The notes under the pieces are model-generated. The model made no database searches, was not told the DNA's origin, and saw only the letters and a list, made by a program, of their open reading frames with translations. The position numbers were made by a program, and so were the translations under genes. A DNA stretch of 64,000 nucleotides. Origin: Legionella micdadei. Its GTDB lineage: Bacteria; Pseudomonadota; Gammaproteobacteria; Legionellales; Legionellaceae. Where the stretch lies: contig NZ_LN614830.1 in assembly GCF_000953635.1 (NCBI RefSeq), positions 487,001-551,000 on the forward strand. Direction: 5' to 3'. Shown in pieces: positions 53,403 through 63,005 of this stretch. Position 1 is the first letter of the stretch; every line of letters starts with the position of its first letter.

Positions 53403-54758
53403 TTATTTAATTAATGATGTTTGTTTTTCAACTTGTTTTAGCAACGTAGTCTCCTTTTGTGCAGGTAACGATAAATTGAGCAACAAGCTATTAAGCGGCA
53501 CGATTAAACCAAATAAATAGAAAATAAGAATGGCTATAAAAGAGCGGCGTTTTTGCTCATCTTCCCAAAGGGTTTTAATGTTTAACTCATGGTTTCCCTG
53601 AATTTGCCGATTGCTTATTAGGAAATAAAGCAGAATGGTTAACCCATAAAAGCAAAATGAATATAAGCTAATACGTTCGGCAAAATGATGCATCTCTTTA
53701 TTGAGGACATAAGCTTGAGGAAAATTAATGAGAAAAAAGCATGCCGTCCATAAAATGAAAGGCAGAGGGGAAGACTTTTTTTTATTGAAAACGGTAGCGA
53801 AAGTGACGGACAAAGGAAAAATTAATATCGAAAAATAATACAACCATCCAAACGGGCTTAACAATAACATCATTACCAATGTCAAGCAAAAAGGTTGATG
53901 GTTTACTCGATGAGCCCCGTCTTCTGTGGATGGTCCAAGTACTTTAAGATAGATAATCAGTAAAATGGAAGAGAGGGCTAAATGGAGTAATTCTATTGGA
54001 ATCAAGTTGTGTGAATTCGAATGAGTATCAATAAGAAGACGAAACAGGAAACCATAAAGCGATGCATTCCAGCTATCACCAAACCAAAGTACGCGAGTTA
54101 ACATGGAATGGTATTGGACATAAATTGTTGGGCCATAGAACAGGACAGGAATTAAACAAGCTATGAGAAAAGTCGCAAGCATCGTTATAAAAACTCGTCT
54201 GCGTCCTTGTTTTAAAACATAGAAGAACAATAAAGCTGGGAATAACTTTAAGGCAATAATAATTCCCCAGGCAATACCGGCTTGGTAGCAGCGATTTGTC
54301 AGATAAAAATGATAACCAAGCATAATGAGAAAAATTAGGATTGCACCAACTTGCGCTATCGACGTATCCATTAAAATGGGGAAAAAAGAAAAATAAAGGA
54401 GATAGAAATACAGCCAATATTTCTTCCACATCTCAGTCGAAAAGGCATAGTAAAAAACAATGCGGGCGGCTATTAACCCTAAGCCGAATGAAAGCATTGA
54501 CCAAATAATCAATGCAGCCCGATAGCTAGTATGGGCTAGAGGACTAAAAAGCCAAATGAAAAAAGGGGGGTTTAAATTGACAGACATCACGAGTTGAATG
54601 GGATAGGGATTTTTGCCAGCAAGAAGCAACTTAGCAGAGGTATAGAAGGGTGTGAAATCAACAAGCCGCTGATAAGAAAAGATAAGGTAAAAAAGCAAAA
54701 CATAGAGAAAGATAAGAAAAAAACAGGGAAAATTAGCGTAACTTGAATGCTTCTTCAT
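53403..54758 (-). CDS. GT87-like (DUF2029) membrane glycosyltransferase, paralogue
   Basis: A 451-residue integral membrane protein paralogous to the neighbour at 52098. Shared blocks include D-F-T-P-F-Y-T-S-A, N-L-N-P-P-F-F-I-W-L-F-S-P-L, A-L-K-L-F-P-A-L-L-F-F and W-N-A-S-L-Y-G-F-L-F-R-L. A gap of 33 bases separates the genes, so they probably form one transcript. Divergence is large enough to suggest separate substrates or an old duplication. No partner glycan genes are adjacent. Confidence 0.8.
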   Translation of the reverse strand: MKKHSSYANFPCFFLIFLYVLLFYLIFSYQRLVDFTPFYTSAKLLLAGKNPYPIQLVMSVNLNPPFFIWLFSPLAHTSYRAALIIWSMLSFGLGLIAARIVFYYAFSTEMWKKYWLYFYLLYFSFFPILMDTSIAQVGAILIFLIMLGYHFYLTNRCYQAGIAWGIIIALKLFPALLFFYVLKQGRRRVFITMLATFLIACLIPVLFYGPTIYVQYHSMLTRVLWFGDSWNASLYGFLFRLLIDTHSNSHNLIPIELLHLALSSILLIIYLKVLGPSTEDGAHRVNHQPFCLTLVMMLLLSPFGWLYYFSILIFPLSVTFATVFNKKKSSPLPFILWTACFFLINFPQAYVLNKEMHHFAERISLYSFCFYGLTILLYFLISNRQIQGNHELNIKTLWEDEQKRRSFIAILIFYLFGLIVPLNSLLLNLSLPAQKETTLLKQVEKQTSLIK

Positions 54759-54857
54759 TTTGTGTACTCTTCATGAGTAGGGTTAGCAAGTTATCCGTTG
54801 GTAAAAATTCGTAATAGACTCAGCTCCTGCCAGGAACGGCCCTATTTGGTAAATCTG

Positions 54858-55334
54858 CTAACTCGCTAAAACTTTAACGGATAATTCTAAAATAAAATCG
54901 GCAACTTCCTCCGGATTTTCTGGATAATGGGTAAATGCTTTAATTTTTAATGGGTTATTGATGCGTTGGCCTGTTTTTTCTGATTCTTCAATCATTGCTT
55001 TCACCTCTTTCCCCCCATCACAAATAAAATAGACGTCTGATTCAGGACGATGAAGGAATTGTGCTTGAAATGATTTAAAAACGAGAGATATTTTTAGTTT
55101 AAGCTGGTTGGCATAATAAAAGCCATGCAAGCCGCCCGCAAGATCCGCGCCTACAGCAAGGGCCCCGAAATACATGGAGTTAAGATGATTTTTACTGCGT
55201 CGGCCAAGGGGGAGTTTTACAATGACCCGTTTATCGTCGATGCTAATGAGCTTTGGCCGTAAATGGCCAATTAATGGGACTTTAAAGTGGCCAAAAGTCC
55301 AAAGAAACAATTTAAAACGGGTTAGTAGATTCAT
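54858..55334 (-). CDS. DUF4442 hotdog-fold protein
   Basis: A 158-residue protein of the DUF4442 family, related to PaaI/YiiD-type hotdog thioesterases. N-H-L-N-S-M-Y-F-G-A-L near 49-59 followed by G-A-D-L-A-G-G is the hotdog-helix signature. It overlaps the BON protein gene by one base (TAATG), so it is translationally coupled. Thioesterase activity is only family-based. Confidence 0.8.
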   Translation of the reverse strand: MNLLTRFKLFLWTFGHFKVPLIGHLRPKLISIDDKRVIVKLPLGRRSKNHLNSMYFGALAVGADLAGGLHGFYYANQLKLKISLVFKSFQAQFLHRPESDVYFICDGGKEVKAMIEESEKTGQRINNPLKIKAFTHYPENPEEVADFILELSVKVLAS

Positions 55335-55888
55335 TAAGCATCCTTGCTTACCTGCAGTTTAGAGATGATTTTCTTAACGCCACGTACAGCATTGACTCGC
55401 TTTATAATGGCAACGATGGATTTATCCTGTTTCACCTTTCCAGACAAAGTTACTGTGCCATTCGTGGTGCTCGCATTAATTCCTACAAGCGGTATCGACT
55501 CATCATCGAAAACTTTAGCTTTTAACACAGCAGCCTCTACTTTGGCTGTAATATAAGTATCCGTGATCGCGGTATTCACTTGTTTAATCTCTAACTCATC
55601 CGCTTCAACCGCTTTTACTCCTTTGGTCACTTTAACAAGCTTTAGCGCATCAACGAAAGTTTGTTTATCTTTAACATTTCCTTTTAAAGTTACGATACCG
55701 TCTTTAGTGGATACTGAAATTTTTAACGGATTAAGATCGGGATTTTTAGTAAATTTGGCGGTAATTTTGGCAGTAATCACAGAATCACTGATTTGTTGTT
55801 CAAATTCTTTAAAGTTATTATCAGCGTGGGCTAAACCAACGCAGAAAAGCAATACTGAGCTGATAAAAAAATTTAAAAAGGGTCGCAT
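55334..55888 (-). CDS. Periplasmic BON-domain protein (OsmY-like)
   Basis: A 184-residue protein with a signal peptide of 22 residues (ending A-H-A-D) and two BON domains (about 35-100 and 108-180). Each has the pattern D-x-x-I-T-A-K followed by G-x-V-T-L-x-G and a final V-x-G-V-K. BON domains bind phospholipid and are common in osmotic or envelope stress proteins. It is the first gene of a two-gene unit with the DUF4442 protein. Confidence 0.87.
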   Translation of the reverse strand: MRPFLNFFISSVLLFCVGLAHADNNFKEFEQQISDSVITAKITAKFTKNPDLNPLKISVSTKDGIVTLKGNVKDKQTFVDALKLVKVTKGVKAVEADELEIKQVNTAITDTYITAKVEAAVLKAKVFDDESIPLVGINASTTNGTVTLSGKVKQDKSIVAIIKRVNAVRGVKKIISKLQVSKDA

Positions 55889-56050
55889 AGCAAGCTTTAA
55901 TTGATGAACATGAAAAGCAGTATAACATTTTTAGAATTTAGAGGCATAGGAAAAATGTTTTAACTATCTGCATAAAATTTAATTTTATATTTTACAATAT
56001 GAGTCAATGTGGATATTATTCATGCAAAATTGTCTTTCTAGAGGTTTATC

Positions 56051-56383
56051 ATGGATTTAATCATCCAGTTTAAAGTTTTTTCAACCCAAAAATTAAGGGT
56101 GGATTTTGAAAAGCAAAAGCAGATTCAGAGAGAAATTAAAGAGGCTTTAACTAAATACTATGAAGAGTATGAAGAAACTTATAATCAGATATATAGCGGC
56201 TCTATAAACTTATTTATCACTGAAGTAGACCAAAACGAAGCTAATTGGTTAGTCTATTTCACTGAGCAAAATGAAATCGAAAAACTAGCACATATCGATA
56301 GAATTTCTAAAGAAGTTCGCATGAGTACTTATGAGTACTACACAGCAGAAAAAGAAGAGGATGTTCGGCCTCCTTCTCCGTAA
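56051..56383 (+). CDS. Small acidic helical protein, unrecognised
   Basis: A 110-residue soluble protein with no recognised family. Residues 20-48 are strongly charged and helical, with potential coiled-coil heptads (Q-I-Q-R-E-I-K-E-A-L then Y-Y-E-E-Y-E-E). The end is acidic, P-rich. GAGG lies six to seven bases before the ATG, and a perfect hairpin follows the stop, so it is probably a real monocistronic gene. Confidence 0.6.
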   Translation: MDLIIQFKVFSTQKLRVDFEKQKQIQREIKEALTKYYEEYEETYNQIYSGSINLFITEVDQNEANWLVYFTEQNEIEKLAHIDRISKEVRMSTYEYYTAEKEEDVRPPSP

Positions 56384-56399
56384 GCTTCTCTACTCGACT

Positions 56400-56423
56400 A
56401 AGCCATGATAGGTATCATGGCTT
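56400..56423 (+). terminator. Perfect hairpin after the small acidic protein
   Basis: AAGCCATGAT and ATCATGGCTT form a ten-base stem with a four-base loop, 17 bases past the stop. No T-run follows. Confidence 0.6.
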
Positions 56424-56475
56424 ACTATGCAAATTACTATTCGCTAAACTAAATTTAAAGCAATATCATTTGCGT

Positions 56476-56503
56476 TTGCTTTAATACCATTTGTAGCTAT
56501 AAT
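56476..56503 (+). promoter_or_regulatory. Probable uvrA promoter
   Basis: TTGCTT (56476-56481), a 16-base spacer and a perfect TATAAT (56498-56503) lie 27 bases before the uvrA ATG. No LexA box (CTG-N10-CAG) was seen in this short region. Confidence 0.5.
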
Positions 56504-56530
56504 TTGTCTTTTTTTTAAACCAAATTATCT

Positions 56531-59356
56531 ATGGATTCCATCAGTATTCGTGGAGCAAGAACGCACAATCTTAAAAACATTGATGTGGAATTGCCCCGCA
56601 ATCAATTAATCGTGATTACCGGACTTTCTGGATCCGGTAAATCCTCCTTAGCTTTCGACACGTTGTATGCCGAAGGTCAGCGTCGTTATGTGGAATCACT
56701 CTCTGCTTATGCACGCCAGTTTTTATCCATGATGGAAAAGCCTGATGTGGATTCAATTGAGGGTCTATCCCCCGCTATTTCTATTGAACAAAAAGCGACC
56801 TCACACAATCCCCGTTCAACTGTAGGGACAATCACAGAAATTTATGACTATTTACGTTTGCTCTTTGCGCGAGTGGGGGAACCCCGTTGTCCGATCCATG
56901 GCATCAGTTTGCATGCGCAAACGATTAGTCAAATGGTAGACCAAGTTTTAGCTATGCCGGAAGGGAGCAAAGCGATGATTTTGGCTCCTGTGGTGCGCGA
57001 GCGGAAGGGTGAGCATGTGCAGCTACTCCAGCAATTACAAGCACAGGGGTATGTGCGCGCTCGTATTGATGGCGAATTATATGAATTAGATGATCCACCT
57101 AAGTTAACCCTACGCCAAAAACATACTATTGAGGTTGTTATAGATCGTTTTAAAGTGCGGGCAGATCTAACTCAACGATTAAGTGAATCGTTTGAGAACG
57201 CGCTTAATCGTGCAGAGGGATTGGCAATTGTTGCGTCTGTGGATGGCGAATTCCCGGAAATGGTTTTCTCTTCTAAATTTGCTTGCCCAGAGTGCGGCTA
57301 CAGTTTGAGTGAATTGGAGCCGCGACTTTTTTCCTTTAATAACCCCGTGGGTGCTTGCCCTTCTTGTGATGGGCTAGGAGTCGATCAATTTTTTGATCCT
57401 GAGCGCGTGGTTCATGACAAAACAGCGAGTTTGGCTGAGGGAGCCATTCGTGGTTGGGATAGAAAAACGACTTATTATTATCCTATGCTGGAATCGTTAG
57501 CACGCCATTATGATTTCAACATTGAAACGCCTTTCTGCGATTTACCTGAAGCAATCCAAGACATCGTGCTTTATGGAAGTGGAAAAGAAGTTATTGAATT
57601 TCATTACCAAAGAGCCCATGGGGATTACATGGTCAAAAACCATCCTTTTGAAGGGGTAATTCCTAACATGCAACGTCGGTACCGGGAGTCCGATTCTTCG
57701 CTAATACGTGAGGAGTTAGCTAAATACTTATCTTCACGGCCTTGCCAGTTATGCCATGGAGCTCGTTTGCGCGAAGAAGCCCGCCATGTGTTCATTGACA
57801 ATAAAAATTTGCCCGAAATTACTTCATATTCCATTGAAAAAGCCCATGAATTCTTTAGCACCCTCGAGCTGACAGGGTATCGCGGTGAAATCGCCGCAAA
57901 AATTAATAAAGAGATTGTGGAGCGCTTAGGATTTTTGGTTAACGTGGGTCTGGACTACCTATCCCTTGCTCGCAGCGCGGAAACCCTTTCTGGGGGAGAA
58001 GCGCAGCGCATTCGCTTAGCTAGCCAAATTGGTTCTGGCTTAGTAGGGGTGATGTACATTTTAGACGAACCTTCTATTGGGCTACATCAGCGTGATAATG
58101 AACGGTTACTAAACACCTTGCTGCATCTGCGTAATTTAGGTAACACGGTTATTGTGGTAGAACATGATGAAGATGCGATTCTTTCTGCTGATTACGTGCT
58201 TGATATTGGCCCTGGTGCGGGGGTTCATGGTGGTAAAGTAGTTGCTTGTGGTTCCCCAAAAGAGGTTATGGCGAATGAAACTTCTTTAACTGGCCAATAT
58301 CTATCCAGAAAAAAATCCATTGAGGTTCCGGCGTCTAGAGTTTCAGTTGATAAGTCAAAAATGCTCCATCTGGTAGGAGTTAACTGTAACAATCTCAAAG
58401 ATGTTGAGGTAAGCATTCCACTGGGATTAATCACCTGCGTGACAGGTGTTTCAGGTTCTGGGAAGTCCAGTTTAATTAATGATACTTTGTATCCCCTTGC
58501 TGCAAACAAATTAAATCGTGCAAGTCTTCTCACAATAGGTACGGTGAGAGAAATTCAGGGTTTAGAGTTATGTGATAAGGTGATTGATATTGATCAAAGC
58601 CCGATTGGCCGCACACCACGGTCAAACCCTGCAACGTATACAGGCATTTTTACCCCGGTTCGTGAATTATTTTCGGGAACGCCTGAAGCCCGTGCCCGTG
58701 GTTACCAACCAGGCCGTTTTAGTTTTAATGTGCGTGGAGGGCGTTGTGAAGCTTGTCAGGGAGATGGATTAATCAAAGTCGAAATGCACTTTTTGCCAGA
58801 TATTTATGTGTCTTGTGATGTTTGTAAGGGGAAGCGATATAATCGCGAAACGCTTGAAATTGAGTATAAGGGCAAAAATATTCATGAAGTTCTTGACATG
58901 ACGGTTGAGGATGCACGAGATTTCTTTGATGCTATTCCTGCCATCGCAAGAAAATGCCAAACTTTGATCGATGTTGGATTGTCTTATATTCGTCTTGGCC
59001 AAAGCGCTACCACATTATCGGGAGGGGAAGCCCAGCGTATTAAGCTAGCTCGGGAATTATCCAAACGCGATACAGGGAATACTTTATATATTCTTGATGA
59101 GCCGACTACGGGATTACATTTTCATGATACAAAACAATTGCTTGGAGTTCTCTTTCGTTTAAGAGAACAGGGTAATACCATTATCATAATTGAGCATAAT
59201 TTAGATGTGATTAAAACTGCAGATTGGATTATCGATTTGGGGCCTGAAGGGGGTAGTAAAGGAGGGAAAATCATCGCCACGGGTACACCTGAAATGGTGG
59301 CTAAGGAAAAGGCTTCTTATACCGGGCATTTTTTACAACCTTTGTTGACTAGGTAA
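56531..59356 (+). CDS. uvrA: Excinuclease ABC subunit A
   Basis: A 941-residue UvrA, the damage-recognition ATPase of nucleotide excision repair. The two ABC modules show Walker [10 protein letters not shown] (near 32-40) and GVSGSGKSS (near 640), both followed by ABC signature L-S-G-G-E-A-Q-R-I. Two zinc modules are visible as C-P-E-C...C-P-S-C and C-E-A-C...C-D-V-C. Length is standard. The ribosome-binding site is weak. Its 3' end faces the cytochrome gene across a hairpin. Confidence 0.98.
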   Translation: MDSISIRGARTHNLKNIDVELPRNQLIVITGLSGSGKSSLAFDTLYAEGQRRYVESLSAYARQFLSMMEKPDVDSIEGLSPAISIEQKATSHNPRSTVGTITEIYDYLRLLFARVGEPRCPIHGISLHAQTISQMVDQVLAMPEGSKAMILAPVVRERKGEHVQLLQQLQAQGYVRARIDGELYELDDPPKLTLRQKHTIEVVIDRFKVRADLTQRLSESFENALNRAEGLAIVASVDGEFPEMVFSSKFACPECGYSLSELEPRLFSFNNPVGACPSCDGLGVDQFFDPERVVHDKTASLAEGAIRGWDRKTTYYYPMLESLARHYDFNIETPFCDLPEAIQDIVLYGSGKEVIEFHYQRAHGDYMVKNHPFEGVIPNMQRRYRESDSSLIREELAKYLSSRPCQLCHGARLREEARHVFIDNKNLPEITSYSIEKAHEFFSTLELTGYRGEIAAKINKEIVERLGFLVNVGLDYLSLARSAETLSGGEAQRIRLASQIGSGLVGVMYILDEPSIGLHQRDNERLLNTLLHLRNLGNTVIVVEHDEDAILSADYVLDIGPGAGVHGGKVVACGSPKEVMANETSLTGQYLSRKKSIEVPASRVSVDKSKMLHLVGVNCNNLKDVEVSIPLGLITCVTGVSGSGKSSLINDTLYPLAANKLNRASLLTIGTVREIQGLELCDKVIDIDQSPIGRTPRSNPATYTGIFTPVRELFSGTPEARARGYQPGRFSFNVRGGRCEACQGDGLIKVEMHFLPDIYVSCDVCKGKRYNRETLEIEYKGKNIHEVLDMTVEDARDFFDAIPAIARKCQTLIDVGLSYIRLGQSATTLSGGEAQRIKLARELSKRDTGNTLYILDEPTTGLHFHDTKQLLGVLFRLREQGNTIIIIEHNLDVIKTADWIIDLGPEGGSKGGKIIATGTPEMVAKEKASYTGHFLQPLLTR

Positions 59357-59363
59357 TATTAAC

Positions 59364-59395
59364 CCTGTGGGCCAGTTTAAAGTCTGACCTACAGG
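59364..59395. terminator. Hairpin between convergent uvrA and cytochrome gene
   Basis: CCTGTGGGCCAG pairs with CTGACCTACAGG, with two G-U type mismatches, around an eight-base loop. Being nearly symmetric it could serve both genes. Confidence 0.5.
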
Positions 59396-59407
59396 ATCTA
59401 CATTAAT

Positions 59408-60784
59408 TTACAATGCCTTCATGAACGCGGTTAGATCTTGTTTTTCTTGTGAGTTGAGCTGAAGCCCAAGAACCAAATTGAAAAACTCAACAGTATCTTC
59501 CAAGGTCAATAGACGGCCGTCATGCAAATAAGGCGGAGAATCTTTAATTCCGCGCAAGGGGAAGGTTTTGATTGGACCATCACCCACTGCTTTAAGCCCA
59601 TTTATCATTTGTGGATTAAAGAAGCGTTCTGTTTGTAAATTATGCATCGTGTTGTCTGTATAGTAAGGTGGTGTGTGACAAGTTGCACATTGGGCTTTAC
59701 CGAAGAACAACTCTTGTCCCCTTAACTCGGCTGGAGTGGCTTTGGCGGGATCTAATTTTCCATCCCACTTTAATTTAGGTGCGGGTGGGAAATCCAATAT
59801 TTCTTGGAATTCGGCCATGAAATGAACTTGGCTGCCACGCTCAAGAATGTTCACTCCTTTTTTGGTGGCGATGACGGGGTCTCCGTCAAAATAGGCGGCG
59901 CGTTGTTCAAACTCAGTAAAATCTTCCACCGTTTTAAGCGCACGTTGAGAACCGAATAAACGTTGAATATTAACACCCCTTAAAGTGGGGGTATTGATGC
60001 GATGGCGGAATTCCTGAGGCCGTATATCACCGACTAAATGAGTTGCCTTATTTGTATGGCCATTTGCGTGACAGTCAAAACAGGCAACGCCACGGCTAGG
60101 TTTTACTGTGCGGCGATCTGCTGTTTGGTTGAATTGCTGTTGCGGGAATGGTGTAACAAGTAGCCTTAAGCCTTCCAGCTGTTTAGGATTAAGGATGCCA
60201 TTGAATAGTTCAAAATAGTTCTCAATAGTCACTAACTTGCCTTGGGATACGTCACCCAGATCGGGACGCGTAGTCAAGTAAATGGGGGCTGGGTAGGGAG
60301 GCAAAAAATGATCGGGAATGTCAAAATCCAGATCAAAACGAGTCAGATCACGCCCTTCTTGTTTGTTAATTTCATCAATAGCAAACTTTGGAAAAAGCAT
60401 CCCGCCTTCGGCATGATTGGGGTGGGGTAATGGAAGGAATCCCTGGGGAAATAAGCCCTTTTCTTTAATTTGCTCCGGTGTCATTTTGGCTAAATCATCC
60501 CACGTGACACCAGCAGGGAGTTTGACGCGAACACCCTCTTGAATGGGTTTTCCGGTTGTCATAGTGTCTTTTGACGGTGTGTTGCGCAAATCATAGCGTT
60601 GATTGAGGAGGGTTTGTTGCTTATCGTTGATACCTTGTTTGGCATTGGACATGCGCTCTAGAACAGTTTGAAAACTCTCTTTATCAACAACCGGCATATA
60701 ACTCGAAGGGAGCGGGGGGGCAGCGTGGGTTTTTAACAGGCAACTAAAGGAAAACAGTGCTAGCCACGAAGCTTTTTTTAACAT
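59408..60784 (-). CDS. Di-heme cytochrome c peroxidase-like protein
   Basis: A 458-residue exported c-type cytochrome of the di-heme peroxidase/MauG superfamily. A signal peptide (about 1-21) ends H-A-A. Heme sites are C235-F-D-C238-H239 and C366-A-T-C369-H370. The C-terminal block P-L-R-G-I-K-D-S-P-P-Y-L-H-D-G-R is the usual closing motif of such enzymes. It should act in the periplasm on peroxide or an organic substrate. The ATG at 60784 is preferred for a shorter signal peptide; an ATG at 60796 is an alternative. Confidence 0.88.
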   Translation of the reverse strand: MLKKASWLALFSFSCLLKTHAAPPLPSSYMPVVDKESFQTVLERMSNAKQGINDKQQTLLNQRYDLRNTPSKDTMTTGKPIQEGVRVKLPAGVTWDDLAKMTPEQIKEKGLFPQGFLPLPHPNHAEGGMLFPKFAIDEINKQEGRDLTRFDLDFDIPDHFLPPYPAPIYLTTRPDLGDVSQGKLVTIENYFELFNGILNPKQLEGLRLLVTPFPQQQFNQTADRRTVKPSRGVACFDCHANGHTNKATHLVGDIRPQEFRHRINTPTLRGVNIQRLFGSQRALKTVEDFTEFEQRAAYFDGDPVIATKKGVNILERGSQVHFMAEFQEILDFPPAPKLKWDGKLDPAKATPAELRGQELFFGKAQCATCHTPPYYTDNTMHNLQTERFFNPQMINGLKAVGDGPIKTFPLRGIKDSPPYLHDGRLLTLEDTVEFFNLVLGLQLNSQEKQDLTAFMKAL

Positions 60785-60885
60785 AGGAAAGTCCATTTCT
60801 TAAAATTATTTTCATAAAATCATAAAATACTTGATGCCCCTTTACAATTGGTGCTTGAGAGTATTGGAGCCAGTTATTGTATAGT

Positions 60886-62157
60886 TTAATTCTTTATCAT
60901 ATCCAACGGCAAAATTACTAAAACTTTTAAACCTCCTTCCACCCGATTGGACAAGGTAATTTTTCCCTGGTGAAGTTGGATAATCTCTTTGGCAATGGTT
61001 AATCCTAACCCGGCACCACCTGTCTCTCGTGAACGGGATGTTTCGCCTCGGTAAAAAGGAAGAAAAACGCGCTCAATTTCATTGTCCTTTAAGCCCGTAC
61101 CTTTATCCTCTATGGAAATCTCGACATGGTTTGCTTTTTTATCAAGAGTGACTTGGGCATGTTTCCCGTAATAGACGGCATTATTGATCAAATTAGAAAA
61201 AGCGCGTTTTAGCAGATTAAGAGAGCCAAAAAAAATCAGTTTATTTGCATTTGATTCAAATAGCACATCAAATTTCAAATCTGCGGTGTCTTCACAGAGA
61301 GATTGCAACATTGCAACCAGATCGAAACGTTGCTTTTTTTCCTCATCATGAGCTTCTTTGAAATAATCTAAGGTTTCTCGAATCATCATTTCCATGTCAT
61401 TGATATCTCGCATCATTTTTTCGAAATGTTCATTTTCACTAAGGTATTCCATCCGTAATTTCAACCGGGTTAGAGGGGTACGTAGATCATGGGAAATAGC
61501 TGTGACCACTTGAGTGCGGTTTTGTAGGAGTTTGCTCATTTTCATTTGTAAGGCATTAATTTGGGTAAAGAGCATGCGTTGATCACTGTTCCCAGTTACA
61601 GGGATAGGGAGCCAATTTTCCTGGCTTTCGTTGTATTTAAGGCTTTGTATTAAAGTCTGGATTGGTTGATTGAGGTTTTTCACTGCCCAATAATTAATTA
61701 AAAAAAACATGAATAATAATCCTAAAAGGGCAACAGCCAACGCTATTCGCAAACTCATGTGGTTGTGTTGGGGGGGGATAAGGCTGAAATTAAGCCAAGC
61801 TTTTTCTTTAATAAAAACGGAAAGTTGCAATTGTTTATGTTGTTTCAATAAATCAAAAACGATAGGAGGTTGTAAATTTAATAAGGCATTATCTTGATAA
61901 AGTGGAGTTTCTGATAAGGTCATTTTTGACCAGGGAATTTTTTGTTTCTGCAATATCCGTGGCCAATTGGATTCAGGCTTCGATTGTAGCCGATGAACCA
62001 GTTTGATGATTGCCGGTACTGTATTAGGCGGTATAGCGGGCCTTAACGCAATGAAGATGAAGTATTGCATCAGGATAATGGAGGCCAATAAAACAAGGAT
62101 ATTGCCCGTGATCAGCATGGCATAGGTTTTTTTGGCAGAAGAGGTCAACTTGCTCAT
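60886..62157 (-). CDS. Sensor histidine kinase, EnvZ/RstB type
   Basis: A 423-residue membrane kinase. Helices at about 14-36 and 136-158 enclose a periplasmic sensor region of about 100 residues. A HAMP-like segment (about 158-212) leads to the H-box I-S-H-D-L-R-T-P-L with His223. The ATPase domain has N box L-I-N-N-A-V-Y-Y-G, G1 E-D-K-G-T-G and G2 G-G-A-G-L-G-L. It overlaps the response regulator gene by four bases, so they form one transcript. The signal is unknown; EnvZ- versus RstB-like is not settled. Confidence 0.92.
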   Translation of the reverse strand: MSKLTSSAKKTYAMLITGNILVLLASIILMQYFIFIALRPAIPPNTVPAIIKLVHRLQSKPESNWPRILQKQKIPWSKMTLSETPLYQDNALLNLQPPIVFDLLKQHKQLQLSVFIKEKAWLNFSLIPPQHNHMSLRIALAVALLGLLFMFFLINYWAVKNLNQPIQTLIQSLKYNESQENWLPIPVTGNSDQRMLFTQINALQMKMSKLLQNRTQVVTAISHDLRTPLTRLKLRMEYLSENEHFEKMMRDINDMEMMIRETLDYFKEAHDEEKKQRFDLVAMLQSLCEDTADLKFDVLFESNANKLIFFGSLNLLKRAFSNLINNAVYYGKHAQVTLDKKANHVEISIEDKGTGLKDNEIERVFLPFYRGETSRSRETGGAGLGLTIAKEIIQLHQGKITLSNRVEGGLKVLVILPLDMIKN

Positions 62158-62879
62158 GATGAACTTACTTGGGCTTGTAATTGGTAACCGCCGCCTCTAA
62201 TTGTTTTTAACAAGTCAGGGTTGCGCGGATCCAGTTCGATTTTTTTACGCAAACGGCCGATTAAGACATCAATGGTACGATCCATCGGATCACAATCCCT
62301 GTCATATAATAAATCGGTCAGTTGGTCACGGCTTAAGATGCGTCCTGGATGTTCTAAGAAGATGAGTAACAAATCGTATTCGCGCTGGCTTAATGCGATT
62401 GCAATTTCATCCTCATCAATAAGGCAATGTGTTTCCCTATCTAATTGCCAATTCGCAAAGCGTAATCTTGTCATGGGACTCAACCGTTTACTTGTTGGCA
62501 ATTCACCATTGGTGCGCCTTAATTGCGCTTTTACGCGAGCTAATAATTCACGTGCACTAAACGGCTTAGTAATGTAATCATCAGCGCCCAGCTCCAATCC
62601 GGCAACACGATCGGCTGTACTGTCTGCAGCACTTAACATAAAAATGGGAATATCATAAGTTTGGCGAATGGTTTTACATAAACTCAAACCGTCTGGCCCG
62701 GGAAGCATGATATCAAGAATAATCAAATCAAAATTATTTTCGCGCAACAAAGGTGCTAAGTGATTCCCATTATGGGCATAAGTTGTCTTATAGCCATGTT
62801 GTGTTAAATAGTCGCTTATCAATAAACAAATTTCCTTGTCGTCATCGATGATTAGAATATGATTTCTTTTTGTGTTCAT
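62154..62879 (-). CDS. OmpR-family response regulator
   Basis: A 241-residue regulator. The receiver has D-D-D at 12-14, phosphoacceptor Asp56 (L-I-I-L-D-I-M-L-P) and Lys106 near K-P-F. The winged-helix domain (about 140-238) ends R-T-I-D-V-L-I-G-R-L-R-K-K-I and R-G-G-G-Y-Q-L. The ATG at 62879 is preferred to a TTG six bases earlier. A perfect palindrome lies 52-69 bases upstream, at the -35 position relative to a TATAAT, and fits autoregulation. Confidence 0.92.
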   Translation of the reverse strand: MNTKRNHILIIDDDKEICLLISDYLTQHGYKTTYAHNGNHLAPLLRENNFDLIILDIMLPGPDGLSLCKTIRQTYDIPIFMLSAADSTADRVAGLELGADDYITKPFSARELLARVKAQLRRTNGELPTSKRLSPMTRLRFANWQLDRETHCLIDEDEIAIALSQREYDLLLIFLEHPGRILSRDQLTDLLYDRDCDPMDRTIDVLIGRLRKKIELDPRNPDLLKTIRGGGYQLQAQVSSS

Positions 62880-62930
62880 AGGCAATACTATTTAGAAATA
62901 ACTCATTTCAGCGCTATTATATCACTCTTA

Positions 62931-62948
62931 TGTAACAAGGTTGTTACA
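62931..62948. promoter_or_regulatory. Perfect 18-base palindrome between ompR-like gene and thiE
   Basis: TGTAACAAGGTTGTTACA is a perfect dyad. On the minus strand it sits just upstream of a TATAAT (62916-62921) for the regulator-kinase operon. On the plus strand its right half provides TTGTTA, a -35 for thiE. It contains the GTTACA half-site known from RstA boxes, arranged as an inverted pair. Confidence 0.6.
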
Positions 62949-62968
62949 TCTCAGAATCAGAGTATAAA
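62941..62968 (+). promoter_or_regulatory. Probable thiE promoter
   Basis: TTGTTA (62941-62946), a 16-base spacer and TATAAA (62963-62968) precede thiE by 37 bases. The -35 overlaps the palindrome. There is no room for a TPP riboswitch between this promoter and the start codon. Confidence 0.45.
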
Positions 62969-63005
62969 CCCAGTGCTAGGCCACATTTATTTTTGTTGAA
63001 AAACG

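Noticed and set aside
56424-56530. LexA (SOS) box before uvrA
   Set aside because: No CTG-N10-CAG palindrome was found near the proposed promoter.
62949-63005. TPP riboswitch before thiE
   Set aside because: The leader is too short and lacks the conserved CTGAGA and ACCTGA elements.
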